Part shown: positions 1 through 8,782 of the stretch, piece by piece
How the letters are laid out: each line of letters begins with the position of its first letter
Numbering within the stretch: position 1 is the stretch's first letter
NCBI GenBank assembly: GCA_023212645.1
Contig: JALBYC010000009.1
Span: 248,001 to 312,000 of the forward strand
From: Farysia itapuensis
Taxonomy: Eukaryota; Basidiomycota; Ustilaginomycetes; Ustilaginales; Ustilaginaceae
DNA length: 64,000 nucleotides
Reading direction: 5' to 3'
Translations under genes and position numbers: made by a program
The notes under the pieces: model-generated
Told to the model about the DNA's origin: nothing
Database searches by the model: none
What the model saw: the letters and a program-made list of their open reading frames with translations, nothing else

Positions 1-1409
1 TGCGCTTCTTTCTGCTGCTGCTTGTTTGCAGCGCGTTGTTGCTTGCGCTGGTGAACAAGCTTTGCACGCTTGCTCTGCCACACCATTTTGCCTTTGTATC
101 GCACTGTCATCCGGCCTTCTTTCCACATTTGCAGCCAGAGATAGCCAATGACAAAGAGCCAGTAGCCAACATACATGAAGACCGACCCATACGTAGCCGT
201 GTTGTTCCAGCCGACGAGTGAATTGAGGATACCCCAGCCCGTACCGCCCTTGTTGGCTTCCGGGTTGCAGCAGTTGAAATGCCAGATGTAGCCTTGCGAG
301 TTGTAACTACCGGGGCCGTCGCCTGATTCAGCCGCAGCATCGCCGACCAGCTGCGCATACATGTAGAACTGGAGATAGTAGACTGCACGACTTGCCATTC
401 CTGCGGCAATGAGCAGCAGGAAGCATGTGGAAAAGACGAGAAAAATACGAACAGATACGACATTGCCGCTGCGGAAGATCAAAAACCCGATCAAAAGACC
501 AACGCCTAGACCCACGATGGCCGGCAGTGGGATTGACGTGGCAGGAAGTCCGAGTGATACACCGCCGATGAAAACGACGCCCTCAAGACCTTCGCGTAGC
601 GTGGTGATGAGTGGGATAAGGAAGAGTGCTAGGGTGCCACGGTTCATGCGAAGCTTGAGATCAGACACCGCGCCGGACGGTCGACGGAAGATTGACATGA
701 GACCTCTATTTGTCTGTCTCTGGGTCGAAGAGTGGGGGATGGTGGGGACAATGGCCTCGAGAGGGTTGAGTTTCTCCATGGCTGTAGTCTCGGGCGACGG
801 CTTAGCATGGTTGTCGAGAGCCTGAATGTCATCACCGTCGTTGAAATTTGACGAGCTAGGACCAGCGTGCTCTGCACTGGAATCTGAGACGATTTGATGC
901 TGGCTAGGAGAAGAACGTTCTTCGTCAAGGCGATTGGCAGGGTGTATGTCGTGAGCGTTGAAGGCGGACTCGAGTTTTCGCTTCCATTTCTTCTTGCTGT
1001 TGCCTGCACGCAGAAGAACCAGCGACATGGGAGTGATGAGCAGCACTGCGATAAGGTTGAAGATGCCTTCCCACAGCTCTTCTGCTTTGCCATAAAGATC
1101 GTTGACCTGCGTGTAGAAGACGGCCAGGAACGCGGCACCGATGGCAAAGGCAATCAAGAGACCACACAGAGCACCGAGCAAGACAACTTTGCGAAGTTTG
1201 CGTACGATGGTTAGCTTCTTCTTTCGCACCATTGCTCTGTCTTCTGGCGAAAGTTCCTCGTCGTTCACTTCATCATCTGCTTTGGTATGCATGACGAGGT
1301 TTTCTAGCATGCCCGAAAGAATACCGATCACCAGAGAGGCTTCAAGGGCCTCTCTGGCGGCGATGAAGAAGATCGCAGGCGCGAACACCTTGTTTCCAGC
1401 AGCTGGCAT
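1..1409 (-). CDS. FTR1: high-affinity iron permease, Ftr1 family (3' end outside window)
   Basis: Plasma-membrane permease that takes up Fe3+ produced by a partner ferroxidase. The frame is open from the ATG at 1409 to the window edge (469 codons, no stop). It carries both family signatures: REALE at residues 19-23 in the first membrane segment and REGLE in a later one (codons near 585-600), the acidic motifs needed for iron transport in yeast Ftr1. Several hydrophobic segments alternate with a polar, Ser/Asp-rich loop (about residues 140-200). The start is the first ATG after stops and begins directly before the first membrane helix. It is divergent from the ferroxidase at 2002, an arrangement known for this partner pair in smuts, where I believe the permease is called fer2. 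The family call is firm; the C-terminus is not visible. Confidence 0.95.
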   Translation of the reverse strand, partial: MPAAGNKVFAPAIFFIAAREALEASLVIGILSGMLENLVMHTKADDEVNDEELSPEDRAMVRKKKLTIVRKLRKVVLLGALCGLLIAFAIGAAFLAVFYTQVNDLYGKAEELWEGIFNLIAVLLITPMSLVLLRAGNSKKKWKRKLESAFNAHDIHPANRLDEERSSPSQHQIVSDSSAEHAGPSSSNFNDGDDIQALDNHAKPSPETTAMEKLNPLEAIVPTIPHSSTQRQTNRGLMSIFRRPSGAVSDLKLRMNRGTLALFLIPLITTLREGLEGVVFIGGVSLGLPATSIPLPAIVGLGVGLLIGFLIFRSGNVVSVRIFLVFSTCFLLLIAAGMASRAVYYLQFYMYAQLVGDAAAESGDGPGSYNSQGYIWHFNCCNPEANKGGTGWGILNSLVGWNNTATYGSVFMYVGYWLFVIGYLWLQMWKEGRMTVRYKGKMVWQSKRAKLVHQRKQQRAANKQQQKEA

Positions 1410-1485
1410 CTTGTGAGTTGGAAGTTAAAGAGTGACTTGGACAGCAGAAGGGAAGGGAAAAGGCAAGGCTTAAAAGTGCCAAAGC

Positions 1486-1502
1486 CTATCAGATCTGATA
1501 AG
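1486..1502. promoter_or_regulatory. palindromic extended GATA site
   Basis: The sequence CTATCAGATCTGATAAG is two GATA motifs head to head around AGATCT. The plus strand reads ATCTGATAA (1493-1501), an exact match to the ATCWGATAA consensus of fungal iron-responsive GATA factors. The minus strand reads ATCTGATAG. It lies 77 bp upstream of the permease ATG and about 500 bp upstream of the ferroxidase ATG. Binding is inferred. Confidence 0.65.
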
Positions 1503-1919
1503 ACAGCAAAAGCGATCAGCCAAAGCTTAGCCGAGCGAAACCTTGAGTGATCTGGACAGCTGGGCCAATCACGAGGTATCACGGAGCAGGTCGGATCCTG
1601 AGAGGGCAAAGCTTGGTGAATGAGAGGTGGGAAGTCGCGGTGGACAGCGACGCGATGAAAAACAGCGTGGGAACCTTTGTACGAGGTAGTACAGGCGAGG
1701 TGGACAGATCAGGCGGCGGGCAAAGTCGGCGGCCTGAAAAGGAAGAAAATTTAATCAGATATCGGATCGGAGCCACGTTGCAGCCATCTGATTGGCCCTT
1801 CGGTTCAACTCGCGCAGGACTGGGTACCACTTTTGCACATCGCTGCTGCTTTGCCATGCAACCTAGCGCAAGTCAGTGCGCACACAGAGCGCAGAGCTCT
1901 CACATGAACTCGTCGCTTT

Positions 1920-1938
1920 TTATCTGATCATCTGATAG
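1920..1938. promoter_or_regulatory. clustered GATA motifs proximal to the ferroxidase gene
   Basis: TTATCTGATCATCTGATAG holds a minus-strand CAGATAA core and a plus-strand ATCTGATAG core within 19 bp, 63 bp upstream of the ferroxidase ATG. It repeats the motif of the palindrome at 1486 and is a likely second contact point for the iron regulator. Confidence 0.5.
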
Positions 1939-2001
1939 ACTCTTTTTATCTCGCTCGCTCAGAATTCCTTTCTTCTTCTTCCTGTCCCACCGATCAACAC
2001 C

Positions 2002-3870
2002 ATGGTACGACTATATCGGCAGATAGCTACCTTGCCACTCCTCGCCCTGCCGCTTGTACAGGCTGCTACCGTTGAGCATCACTGGAACATCAACTGGGTG
2101 CCCAATGTGAACCCAGATGGTCTTCAAGCTCGAAGCGTGATCGGGGTCAACGGTACATGGCCACCCCCCGTCATCAACGTCAATGCCTCCGACATTCTGC
2201 GGGTGACGGCAAGGAACGATCTGCAGACGGGCGCAGGCACATCGCTGCACTCTCACGGAATGTTCTTCAACAAGACTGGCTACTATGATGGTGCCGTCAG
2301 CATCACTCAGTGCCTCATTCCACCAGGCGAAAGTTTCACATACGAGACCCTCAACGCGCCTGCTTCGCCCGAAGACCGCAAGAAGCAGTATGGTACCTTC
2401 TGGATTCACGCACATAACAACGATCAGTACACAGACGGCTTGCGAGCTCCTGTCATTATTCATCCTGACGACCCTGCCGACATGCCGCATAGCTATGACG
2501 ACGACTACACTGTCATCCTTGGCGATTGGTACCACTCCAACTACACAGACCTCGTGAACAACGAATTCATGAACCGCAAGAATCCCACAGGTGCAGAGCC
2601 TGTCCCCAAGTCTGGTCTCATCTACTTTGCACACACCTCCAACACCACCTCGACTGCCGAGTACTTACCTGGCTTCAGTGAGAATGCAACTCTTCCCTTT
2701 GTACCTGGCAAGACCTATCGCCTACGGATCATCAATATGTCGGCGCTCTCAATGTTCTACTTTTACCTCTCTGGACATGACATGCAGGTCATCGAGATCG
2801 AAGGCGTCGATGTCGAGCCGCGTGCTGTTGATTTCCTCTCGATATCCGTTGCGCAGCGGTTCAGTGTTCTTGTTACAGCGCGAAACGACACCGAGCCTAG
2901 CAACTGGAGGCTTCATGCCAACATGGATGAGGACATGTTTGATGTTGTTCCCGACGATCTTCAGCTTAATGTGTCAGCCATCATCTCCTATCCTAATGCT
3001 GATCCTAGCAATTTTGGCGAGGACAAAATCATCGAGGAGTACACATACTTTGACGATCTTCAATTTACGCCTGTTATCGCTGAGCCTATGATCGAGCCAG
3101 ACGCAACTCATCGTATGGATGTGTCCTTCGATACCATGTCCGATGGTGAGAACTATGCTGCATTCAACAACATCTCGTACATTGCTCCTCAAGTTCCTGC
3201 TATGTTTTCGGCATCCACAATGGGAAGCTTGTCAGCGGACTCAGCCATCTACGGACCCAATGCAAACGCCTACATCATGCGACACAACGACATGGTCGAG
3301 GTTCAGCTTTTCAACTGGGACGCTGGGAAACACCCTTTCCATCTCCACGGTCATCACTTCCAGGTTGTGCACAAGTCACAGGACGTTACGTCTGACGATC
3401 CCTTGATCAACCCTCCTTTCAACGCTAGCCAAGTCAATCCGATGCGACGCGACACCGTCATGGTCCCGCCAGGCGGTTCAGCGTACCTCCGGTTCAGGGC
3501 GGACAACCCAGGTACCTGGTTTTTCCACTGCCACATTGACCCGCATCTTGTATCTGGTCTTGCGGCCATCTTTGTCGAGGCTCCCGATCAGCTTGCTAGC
3601 GGCTATCTCTCCCCACCAAGCTACATCGCGTCTCAGTGTGCAGCCCAAAATATCGCTACTTCTGGCAATGCAGTCGGCCTAAACTCAACGGACGACTTCC
3701 AGGGCCTTCGCAAGGGCCCTACATATCTCGAATCAGGCTGGACGCCTCGCGCGATTGGTGCTTTCACCGGATGTGTCATCACAGGCCTTCTTGGCCTCGC
3801 TACAGTCATCATGTATGGTTGGAAGTCGGGCGAGGAAGACGACGATGACGAGGACATTCCCCCGAAGTAG
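2002..3870 (+). CDS. FET3: Fet3-type multicopper ferroxidase (Ftr1 partner)
   Basis: Cell-surface multicopper oxidase that oxidises Fe2+ to Fe3+ for the permease encoded divergently at 1409. It is a 622-aa single exon. Residues 1-21 form a signal peptide ending in VQA. The four copper-binding clusters are visible: HSHG (83-86), WIHAH (134-138), HPFHLHGHHF, and the type-1/type-3 copper motif FFHCHIDPH. A C-terminal hydrophobic segment (starting AIGAFTG) followed by an acidic tail gives a type I membrane protein with the oxidase outside. It has many N-glycosylation sequons. The membrane anchor and the linkage to Ftr1 favour ferroxidase over laccase. I believe smuts call this gene fer1. Confidence 0.96.
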   Translation: MVRLYRQIATLPLLALPLVQAATVEHHWNINWVPNVNPDGLQARSVIGVNGTWPPPVINVNASDILRVTARNDLQTGAGTSLHSHGMFFNKTGYYDGAVSITQCLIPPGESFTYETLNAPASPEDRKKQYGTFWIHAHNNDQYTDGLRAPVIIHPDDPADMPHSYDDDYTVILGDWYHSNYTDLVNNEFMNRKNPTGAEPVPKSGLIYFAHTSNTTSTAEYLPGFSENATLPFVPGKTYRLRIINMSALSMFYFYLSGHDMQVIEIEGVDVEPRAVDFLSISVAQRFSVLVTARNDTEPSNWRLHANMDEDMFDVVPDDLQLNVSAIISYPNADPSNFGEDKIIEEYTYFDDLQFTPVIAEPMIEPDATHRMDVSFDTMSDGENYAAFNNISYIAPQVPAMFSASTMGSLSADSAIYGPNANAYIMRHNDMVEVQLFNWDAGKHPFHLHGHHFQVVHKSQDVTSDDPLINPPFNASQVNPMRRDTVMVPPGGSAYLRFRADNPGTWFFHCHIDPHLVSGLAAIFVEAPDQLASGYLSPPSYIASQCAAQNIATSGNAVGLNSTDDFQGLRKGPTYLESGWTPRAIGAFTGCVITGLLGLATVIMYGWKSGEEDDDDEDIPPK

Positions 3871-3934
3871 ACCGCTTCCCCTGAGTCCCTGACTAGAACG
3901 CTGTCACCATAATTACTAGAAATACAAACAAAAT

Positions 3935-5482
3935 CTACTGACCACAAATGCCGGTGTCCGTGAGAAGTGCGAGGGGATATAAGATGGCGGGTAGACCCTT
4001 TTTGAGCTGGACGCGGAGTTGCCCTTGATTGCCAACCGTCAGGATCGAGGACCCGGTGCACGAGAGAACGTTGATGAGTCTGGTATCTGGAGCCAGCCCG
4101 GTAGACGGAACTTCAACAGACTGGCGGTCGCTGCTGGACGAGCCCTGAGATGAGAGGACCACGATCATATGGCCTTTGCTGTATGCCCACAAAGTGCGGT
4201 CATTGTACAGGGAAGTGAGCTGTGTGGTGATGGGACCGTTGCCAGCTTCGTCTCGCATTTTCGTCATGACTTTACGCAATCTGTTGATCCTGGCGATATG
4301 CACGTATAATTGAGAAGACGTGTCGTAGTGTGATGTCCACAAAGCCTCCCGATTGAACGGATCATGTCCTCCAACAAACATATGCTCTTGCCCGTAGTAT
4401 ATGGTAGGAATGCCGTCGGCAGTCATGAGGAACGTGATGGCGTTTGTGACGAGCGAAGGGTCTAGCGAGCCGGACGCAAACAAGGAAGGAAAACGCGGAT
4501 TGTCATGGTTTTCGAGAAAGTTTGTCAGCGCCATTGGATCAGGAAAACTTGATCGAAGCGTGTCGGTCACCATGGTGATGAGCTCGTCGAATCCCTGCGC
4601 AGGGGTTCGAAAGGCGCGTGTGAGCGGGTAGTAAAGCGGGTAGTTGATCAATCCTTGTAAGCCGGCACTCCTTTGGTAATGTGCAACATAGCCGGCGTTA
4701 CCGGACAAGACTTCCCCTGTGCAGTACACTTCACCTGCAGCTCGAACAAAGTTGGGCCAAAATGACTGTCGAACGTGCTTGACAGTGTCAATCCGCAGCG
4801 CGTCAATCGAGTAATTGCGCACCAAGTCGCCGATCCACTCGTTCAGCAGCTTCGCAACCTGGGAGTGTTCCGTGTTCAGATCTGCCAGCCCATCGCGAGG
4901 TTCAGATCCGAGCCAACATTGCTCAACTTCATTCTGATCGTTATAGTCCCGAATTGTGCAGAAGGCGTGATAGTGTTCAGGCTGGTCAAACGGTTTGTAG
5001 GCTCGCGCGTATTCGGGCGAATTGGGCGCTTGGTCACCTTGTGGTCCCATATGATTCGCGACAACATCCACCATTAGGTACATTCCTCGACTATGCAATG
5101 CTGATGACAGCGCGCGAAGATCATCCGCACTGCCAAAGTGTGGGTTGATAGTGTAAAGGTCCTGCGCCCAATAGCCGTGGTATGACGTGTTTCCACCAGT
5201 GTTGGCTACCACTGGACTGATCCACACTGCATCAAAGCCCATACCCTGGATATAGTCGAGCTTGGAGATGATACCTTGGAAATTGCCGCCGCAGTAAATC
5301 TGCGAACCGGACGGACAAGAGCCAGAGCCAGGCGTGCGCGAAGGAGGCAGGGCGAATCGGTCTGTGACGATCTGGTAGATTGAGAAATGCTTCCAATCGT
5401 GCAACGTGGGCCTGGAGGACACTGGAGCTGATGACTGTGAGACGACTACTTCGAGAGCCAAGAAGGTTGTTGTGACAGACAT
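3935..5482 (-). CDS. secreted GH13 alpha-amylase
   Basis: Hydrolyses internal alpha-1,4 bonds of starch or glycogen outside the cell. The 515 aa counted from the ATG at 5482 match fungal acid amylases. Conserved GH13 regions are clear: DVVANH near 139-144, then DALRIDTVKH with nucleophile D232, GEVLSG with acid/base E257, and ENHDNPR with D327. The calcium-site and Cys pattern of fungal amylases is also seen (QIYCGGNFQG). The start is uncertain: the frame stays open upstream, with another ATG at 5599. Neither N-terminus makes a textbook signal peptide (from 5482 a Glu sits inside the hydrophobic run), so a short upstream exon may be missing. It is convergent with the ferroxidase. Confidence 0.9.
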   Translation of the reverse strand: MSVTTTFLALEVVVSQSSAPVSSRPTLHDWKHFSIYQIVTDRFALPPSRTPGSGSCPSGSQIYCGGNFQGIISKLDYIQGMGFDAVWISPVVANTGGNTSYHGYWAQDLYTINPHFGSADDLRALSSALHSRGMYLMVDVVANHMGPQGDQAPNSPEYARAYKPFDQPEHYHAFCTIRDYNDQNEVEQCWLGSEPRDGLADLNTEHSQVAKLLNEWIGDLVRNYSIDALRIDTVKHVRQSFWPNFVRAAGEVYCTGEVLSGNAGYVAHYQRSAGLQGLINYPLYYPLTRAFRTPAQGFDELITMVTDTLRSSFPDPMALTNFLENHDNPRFPSLFASGSLDPSLVTNAITFLMTADGIPTIYYGQEHMFVGGHDPFNREALWTSHYDTSSQLYVHIARINRLRKVMTKMRDEAGNGPITTQLTSLYNDRTLWAYSKGHMIVVLSSQGSSSSDRQSVEVPSTGLAPDTRLINVLSCTGSSILTVGNQGQLRVQLKKGLPAILYPLALLTDTGICGQ

Positions 5483-5832
5483 CACATAGTGCCAAACGAC
5501 ATCGATGTAGCGCAAAACGACACGACCTTGTGCAGCCGCTAAAGACCATTGCGGCCAAACTTTCGCAATTGCCGCGCTGCTGGCAGATCGAAGCCACATG
5601 ATCTTGGAGTGTACGTGCAGGAGCTGAACCAGAGGAGTATCAGCTGAGATGTTCAAGCACACATGACACACAGAATTGTCCTCTTCAGCAATTCGTACGT
5701 CGCACAAAGGGACTTGGAAAGTGTCAAAATCTGTGGAGGTCGACACGACAGGCCAGCTTGCCGCGTGGCGCCACGAGCGTGTGGGGTAATGTCTAAAAAA
5801 AATTGCAATGCGATTCGAAGTGAGAGATGTGC
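5483..5832. other. gap between amylase and MFS genes
   Basis: This 350-bp stretch is the 5' side of the amylase gene and the 3' side of the MFS gene. The amylase frame remains open through it without recognisable family sequence, so it may hold 5' UTR or an unrecognised first exon. I see no other gene. Confidence 0.4.
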
Positions 5833-7248
5833 CTATGCTAGGGATGCTTGCTTGTCTGCGTTGGGTGTTTCGAGCATTGCGAGGTGCTTTGAGTCGAGCT
5901 CTTGCTGTTCCGCTACACGTCTGTTGTGCACGTACCGCCAGGATGCACAGAGCGCTATACCTGATGCAACAAAGCATGCGCCACAAAATCCTATGGATAT
6001 CGTGTAGGCATTCGCGCCTGACCTGCCAAGATGAGTTTGAGAGTAATTGATAAGTGCGACAGCGATCGGTTGGCCAAATTGACCTGCGGGTACCATAGAA
6101 AGCCAGAACATGGCCAGTGCCGAGCCAAGGTCGCGGATGCCCACAACCTCGGCACTGATTGGAGCAACTGTGCTCCAGACTGTGCCTCCAAGCAGACCTT
6201 GGAAGAGGGCAAATACAATCAGCAGACCAAAGGAACGTGCCGGCAGCCAGAAAGCAAAGCAAGTTACGCCAGCCAGAACTTGAATAACAATGGTGGAACG
6301 ATGGCGGCCTCCAAAATCTAGTGCCATGCCGCACAACGGTCGACCTATCATCTGGCCTGCTGCGAGTATGGATTGTAATGCCGACGCTTTTGTCTGCGTC
6401 AAGCCAAGACCACTCGATGCAAATGCAGCCAACGAGTAGAGTGCGACGAAGTAGCCAATCATGGCAAAATTACCAAAAAGCAGGACAAAGACATAGCCAG
6501 GGTGTCGAAGCCATTTGAGATCGAGTGGCTTGGACAGCTGTTTAGTCCTACCAGCCTCTGTGGTCTTCATGAGAATGATGCAAGGTGTAAGAACAACGAG
6601 ACTGACAAGACCATTTGTGATCAAGGCGAATTTGAGGCTCTTGTTTTGGATCAAATATCGCGTTGTGTTGGACAGTACGAGGCCACCAAGTCCGCTTCCT
6701 GCTGCAGCGATTCCTTGGGCATAACTCAGCTTCTTCTTGAACCACTGGCTCAGCAGCGGTTGTGTTGGCGTCAATGTCAGGCCAAGCCCAATGCCAAAGA
6801 TGAAACCTTGTGTGAACAGGAGTTGAAAGTAGGTCGTGCAAACTCCTGCTGTCGTTTGTCCAAGCACGATGAAGACAGTTCCTAGTGCTAGAGGAGCCTT
6901 AAAGGTCCCGGTCAATGACCAGAGGAGATTGCTGAAAGGTGCTGTGAACATACAAGCTGCGACCGAAAGTCCGCCTACGTAAGCATAGCGCATCTGGGTC
7001 GCTCCGGGAAAGTAATCAGACTGAATATAGAAAGAGAAGTAGACGCCGAAACAAGTATTCGGTCCCCATGTAACAGCATTGACGAGGACGCAGCAGGCCA
7101 CATTGACCCATCCATAGCCACCCTCGCGTATCTCGAATTGAGTGTCTGAAAGCGTGACATTCAACGTCGTGTCTAGCCCGGGCGAGCCATGATTGTCTGA
7201 GCGATCTTGGTACGCAAGCTTGTCACGAGCTGAGTCTCTGTCGTCCAT
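5833..7248 (-). CDS. MFS transporter, monocarboxylate (MCT/SLC16-like) type
   Basis: Predicted 12-helix plasma-membrane carrier of 471 aa in a single exon. A polar N-terminus (about 40 aa) is followed by EGGYGWVNV, the fungal version of the D/E-GGxGW signature that opens helix 1 of the monocarboxylate porter family. Helix pairs rich in Gly follow (GFIFGIGLGL, GSGLGGLVLS), with a charged central loop near 225-245 and a short cytoplasmic tail. The substrate cannot be read from sequence; fungal members carry carboxylates or vitamins, or are orphans. It lies between two secreted glycosidase genes on the same strand, but co-regulation is only a guess. Confidence 0.85.
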   Translation of the reverse strand: MDDRDSARDKLAYQDRSDNHGSPGLDTTLNVTLSDTQFEIREGGYGWVNVACCVLVNAVTWGPNTCFGVYFSFYIQSDYFPGATQMRYAYVGGLSVAACMFTAPFSNLLWSLTGTFKAPLALGTVFIVLGQTTAGVCTTYFQLLFTQGFIFGIGLGLTLTPTQPLLSQWFKKKLSYAQGIAAAGSGLGGLVLSNTTRYLIQNKSLKFALITNGLVSLVVLTPCIILMKTTEAGRTKQLSKPLDLKWLRHPGYVFVLLFGNFAMIGYFVALYSLAAFASSGLGLTQTKASALQSILAAGQMIGRPLCGMALDFGGRHRSTIVIQVLAGVTCFAFWLPARSFGLLIVFALFQGLLGGTVWSTVAPISAEVVGIRDLGSALAMFWLSMVPAGQFGQPIAVALINYSQTHLGRSGANAYTISIGFCGACFVASGIALCASWRYVHNRRVAEQQELDSKHLAMLETPNADKQASLA

Positions 7249-7659
7249 GCTAGACAGCGGGGCGGCACCGAGATGAGGAGATGGTAGTATGAATCATAAA
7301 GACAGGCGTGACTGCATTCTATTGCCGGCATCCGGGTGGTTGGCATATGTCGCCCCGCAAAATTGAGTTTATTACCCGGATATTAGCCGAAATATTCCCG
7401 CTGATTTTTGAACAGTGAATGTCTCAAACAAGCTCACCACAGGGTCCACATGCCAAGTCGACAGCACAACACGCAGACGAGGAAGAGGAACCGGCCCTTG
7501 ATATTTTCGGAATCGACAAAAGCAATGCAGACAAACCTTCGGCAGAGGGACGTTGAGACCCGCGAATGTGATATACAGTGATAGGAAAATAGAAGTGGGA
7601 AAGTTGCAGATGGAAGCATGCGAGGAGAAGCGTCCGATCGGGTTCAGGCATGCAATAGC
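7249..7659. other. gap between MFS and glucanase genes
   Basis: This 411-bp spacer holds the promoter of the MFS gene and the 3' end of the glucanase gene. It is AT-richer near 7360-7410. I see no further gene, repeat or RNA. Confidence 0.4.
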
Positions 7660-8660
7660 TTAAAGTGTGCCTCGCTTGGTGACGTCGACAGCAGGCGACT
7701 CATTCTCGAAGTCATCTTCCGAAGTCGCGACAAACTTTGCGCTACGCTTCTGCGGACTAGCCGAGTAAGTGTACCAGTTGCCCAGAGAGCGCAGACTGCC
7801 GTCGGAGTTGAACAGAGCATTGAGCTTGCTGCCAAAGTCGTCAGGCGGGCTAGATACGGCGAATGAACCAAAGTTGGACGATCTCTCGACATAGCTTTGC
7901 GAGTTGAGCCAGGTGGTCGCGTCCATGTGGAATTGCTTGACATCTGACTGGCTTCCACCCGACGAACTCGTGACACCGTACTCTGTAACCCAGATCGGCA
8001 GTCCAAATTTGCTGTGGACCGAGCTGACATAGTTTTTGAACCCAGACAGATCCTGCCAAGATCCATACCAGTGGATGGCAATAAAGTCTATTTCAAGTTG
8101 AAGCGGAGGAGGACGATCAGAAAGTCAGTCGGGCCCGAAATCTTAAACGACATAAGAAGCTTTCGAGCGTCATACTTACCAACAGTGCAGCCTTTCTTCT
8201 TGCAGGCGGTCATGAAGCTGCTCAACCAGTCTTGGTTCCAGACAATCTGAGGCGAGCCAAGACGGACGCCCTTCGCCTTCCATGGCTGAATCTCTTGCAT
8301 CCAGAGATTGGCGGCATCGCTGGGGCTGAGGTTGCTTTGACCAGAAATGTCTGGCTCGTTGAAGCCGAGCAATGCTTTTGGCAGACTTTTGTTCATCTCG
8401 GTCTTGCGCGTGTTCCACTGCGACCAGTACTTTGGGCCCCAGAAGCAGGGGACGAACTCGAGTTTGCCATTGAATTGGCTGACAGGTCCATCCTGCCAGT
8501 GCCAGTACCATGAGAAGAGACCGTTGCTGACAGCAGAGCCCCAGTTGTCGTTTGTGCCCCAGGCCAAACCTCGTCGCGTAGCTGACGTTTCCATGACCGA
8601 CGTCGACATCGCGGCCACCAACATGCACAGCATGCTGGAAGAGATAGTGGAAAACTTCAT
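7660..8660 (-). CDS. secreted GH128-type glucanase (Asl1-like catalytic core)
   Basis: Likely endo-beta-1,3-glucanase acting on fungal or plant cell-wall glucan. Two exons: 8660-8180 and 8087-7660, with a 92-nt intron (8088-8179) opening GTAAGT and closing ATAG; the splice restores a GAC codon and the frame, giving 302 aa. Residues 1-27 form a signal peptide. Then come RRGLAWGTNDNW and the two GH128 catalytic motifs: GFNEPD (acid/base E102) and VTEYG (nucleophile E196). The C-terminus past the domain is polar. Alkali-sensitive linkage protein Asl1 of fission yeast shares this core. Without the intron both parts end in stops, so the spliced model is preferred. Confidence 0.9.
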
Positions 8661-8776
8661 GGCTGATCAATAAGCAAGGCCAGCCTTGTGTAGGTCTGCG
8701 GAAGATTGGGAAGGCAGGAAGGGGTGAAAAAGCGTGACAATCGACACAGCTCACAGAGAGGTCCTAGCGAGCATGC

Positions 8777-8782
8777 TTTATA
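8777..8782 (-). promoter_or_regulatory. TATA box of the glucanase gene
   Basis: The minus strand reads TATAAA here, 117 bp upstream of the glucanase ATG at 8660, a usual distance for a fungal TATA element plus 5' UTR. No other gene is near enough to use it. Confidence 0.45.

Larger units (their letters stand above)
1410..2001. promoter_or_regulatory. bidirectional promoter of the iron permease/ferroxidase pair
   Basis: The 592-bp gap between the two divergent iron-uptake genes is rich in GATA cores. It holds a GATA palindrome at 1486-1502, ATCAGATATC near 1755, ATCTGATTGG at 1786-1795 (a GATT core running into a reverse CCAAT box), and a GATA cluster at 1920-1938 close to the ferroxidase start. 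GATA-type repressors (Urbs1 in Ustilago, SreA/SRE in ascomycetes) bind such sites and switch off iron uptake when iron is plentiful. Regulation by such a factor is inference. A pyrimidine-rich tract at 1966-1990 precedes the ferroxidase ATG. Confidence 0.7.

Noticed and set aside
1..3870. Iron genes at 1-3870 and the siderophore acyltransferase at 30871 as one iron cluster
   Set aside because: They are 27 kb apart with many unrelated genes between, and the acyltransferase promoter lacks the GATA pattern seen at 1410-2001.
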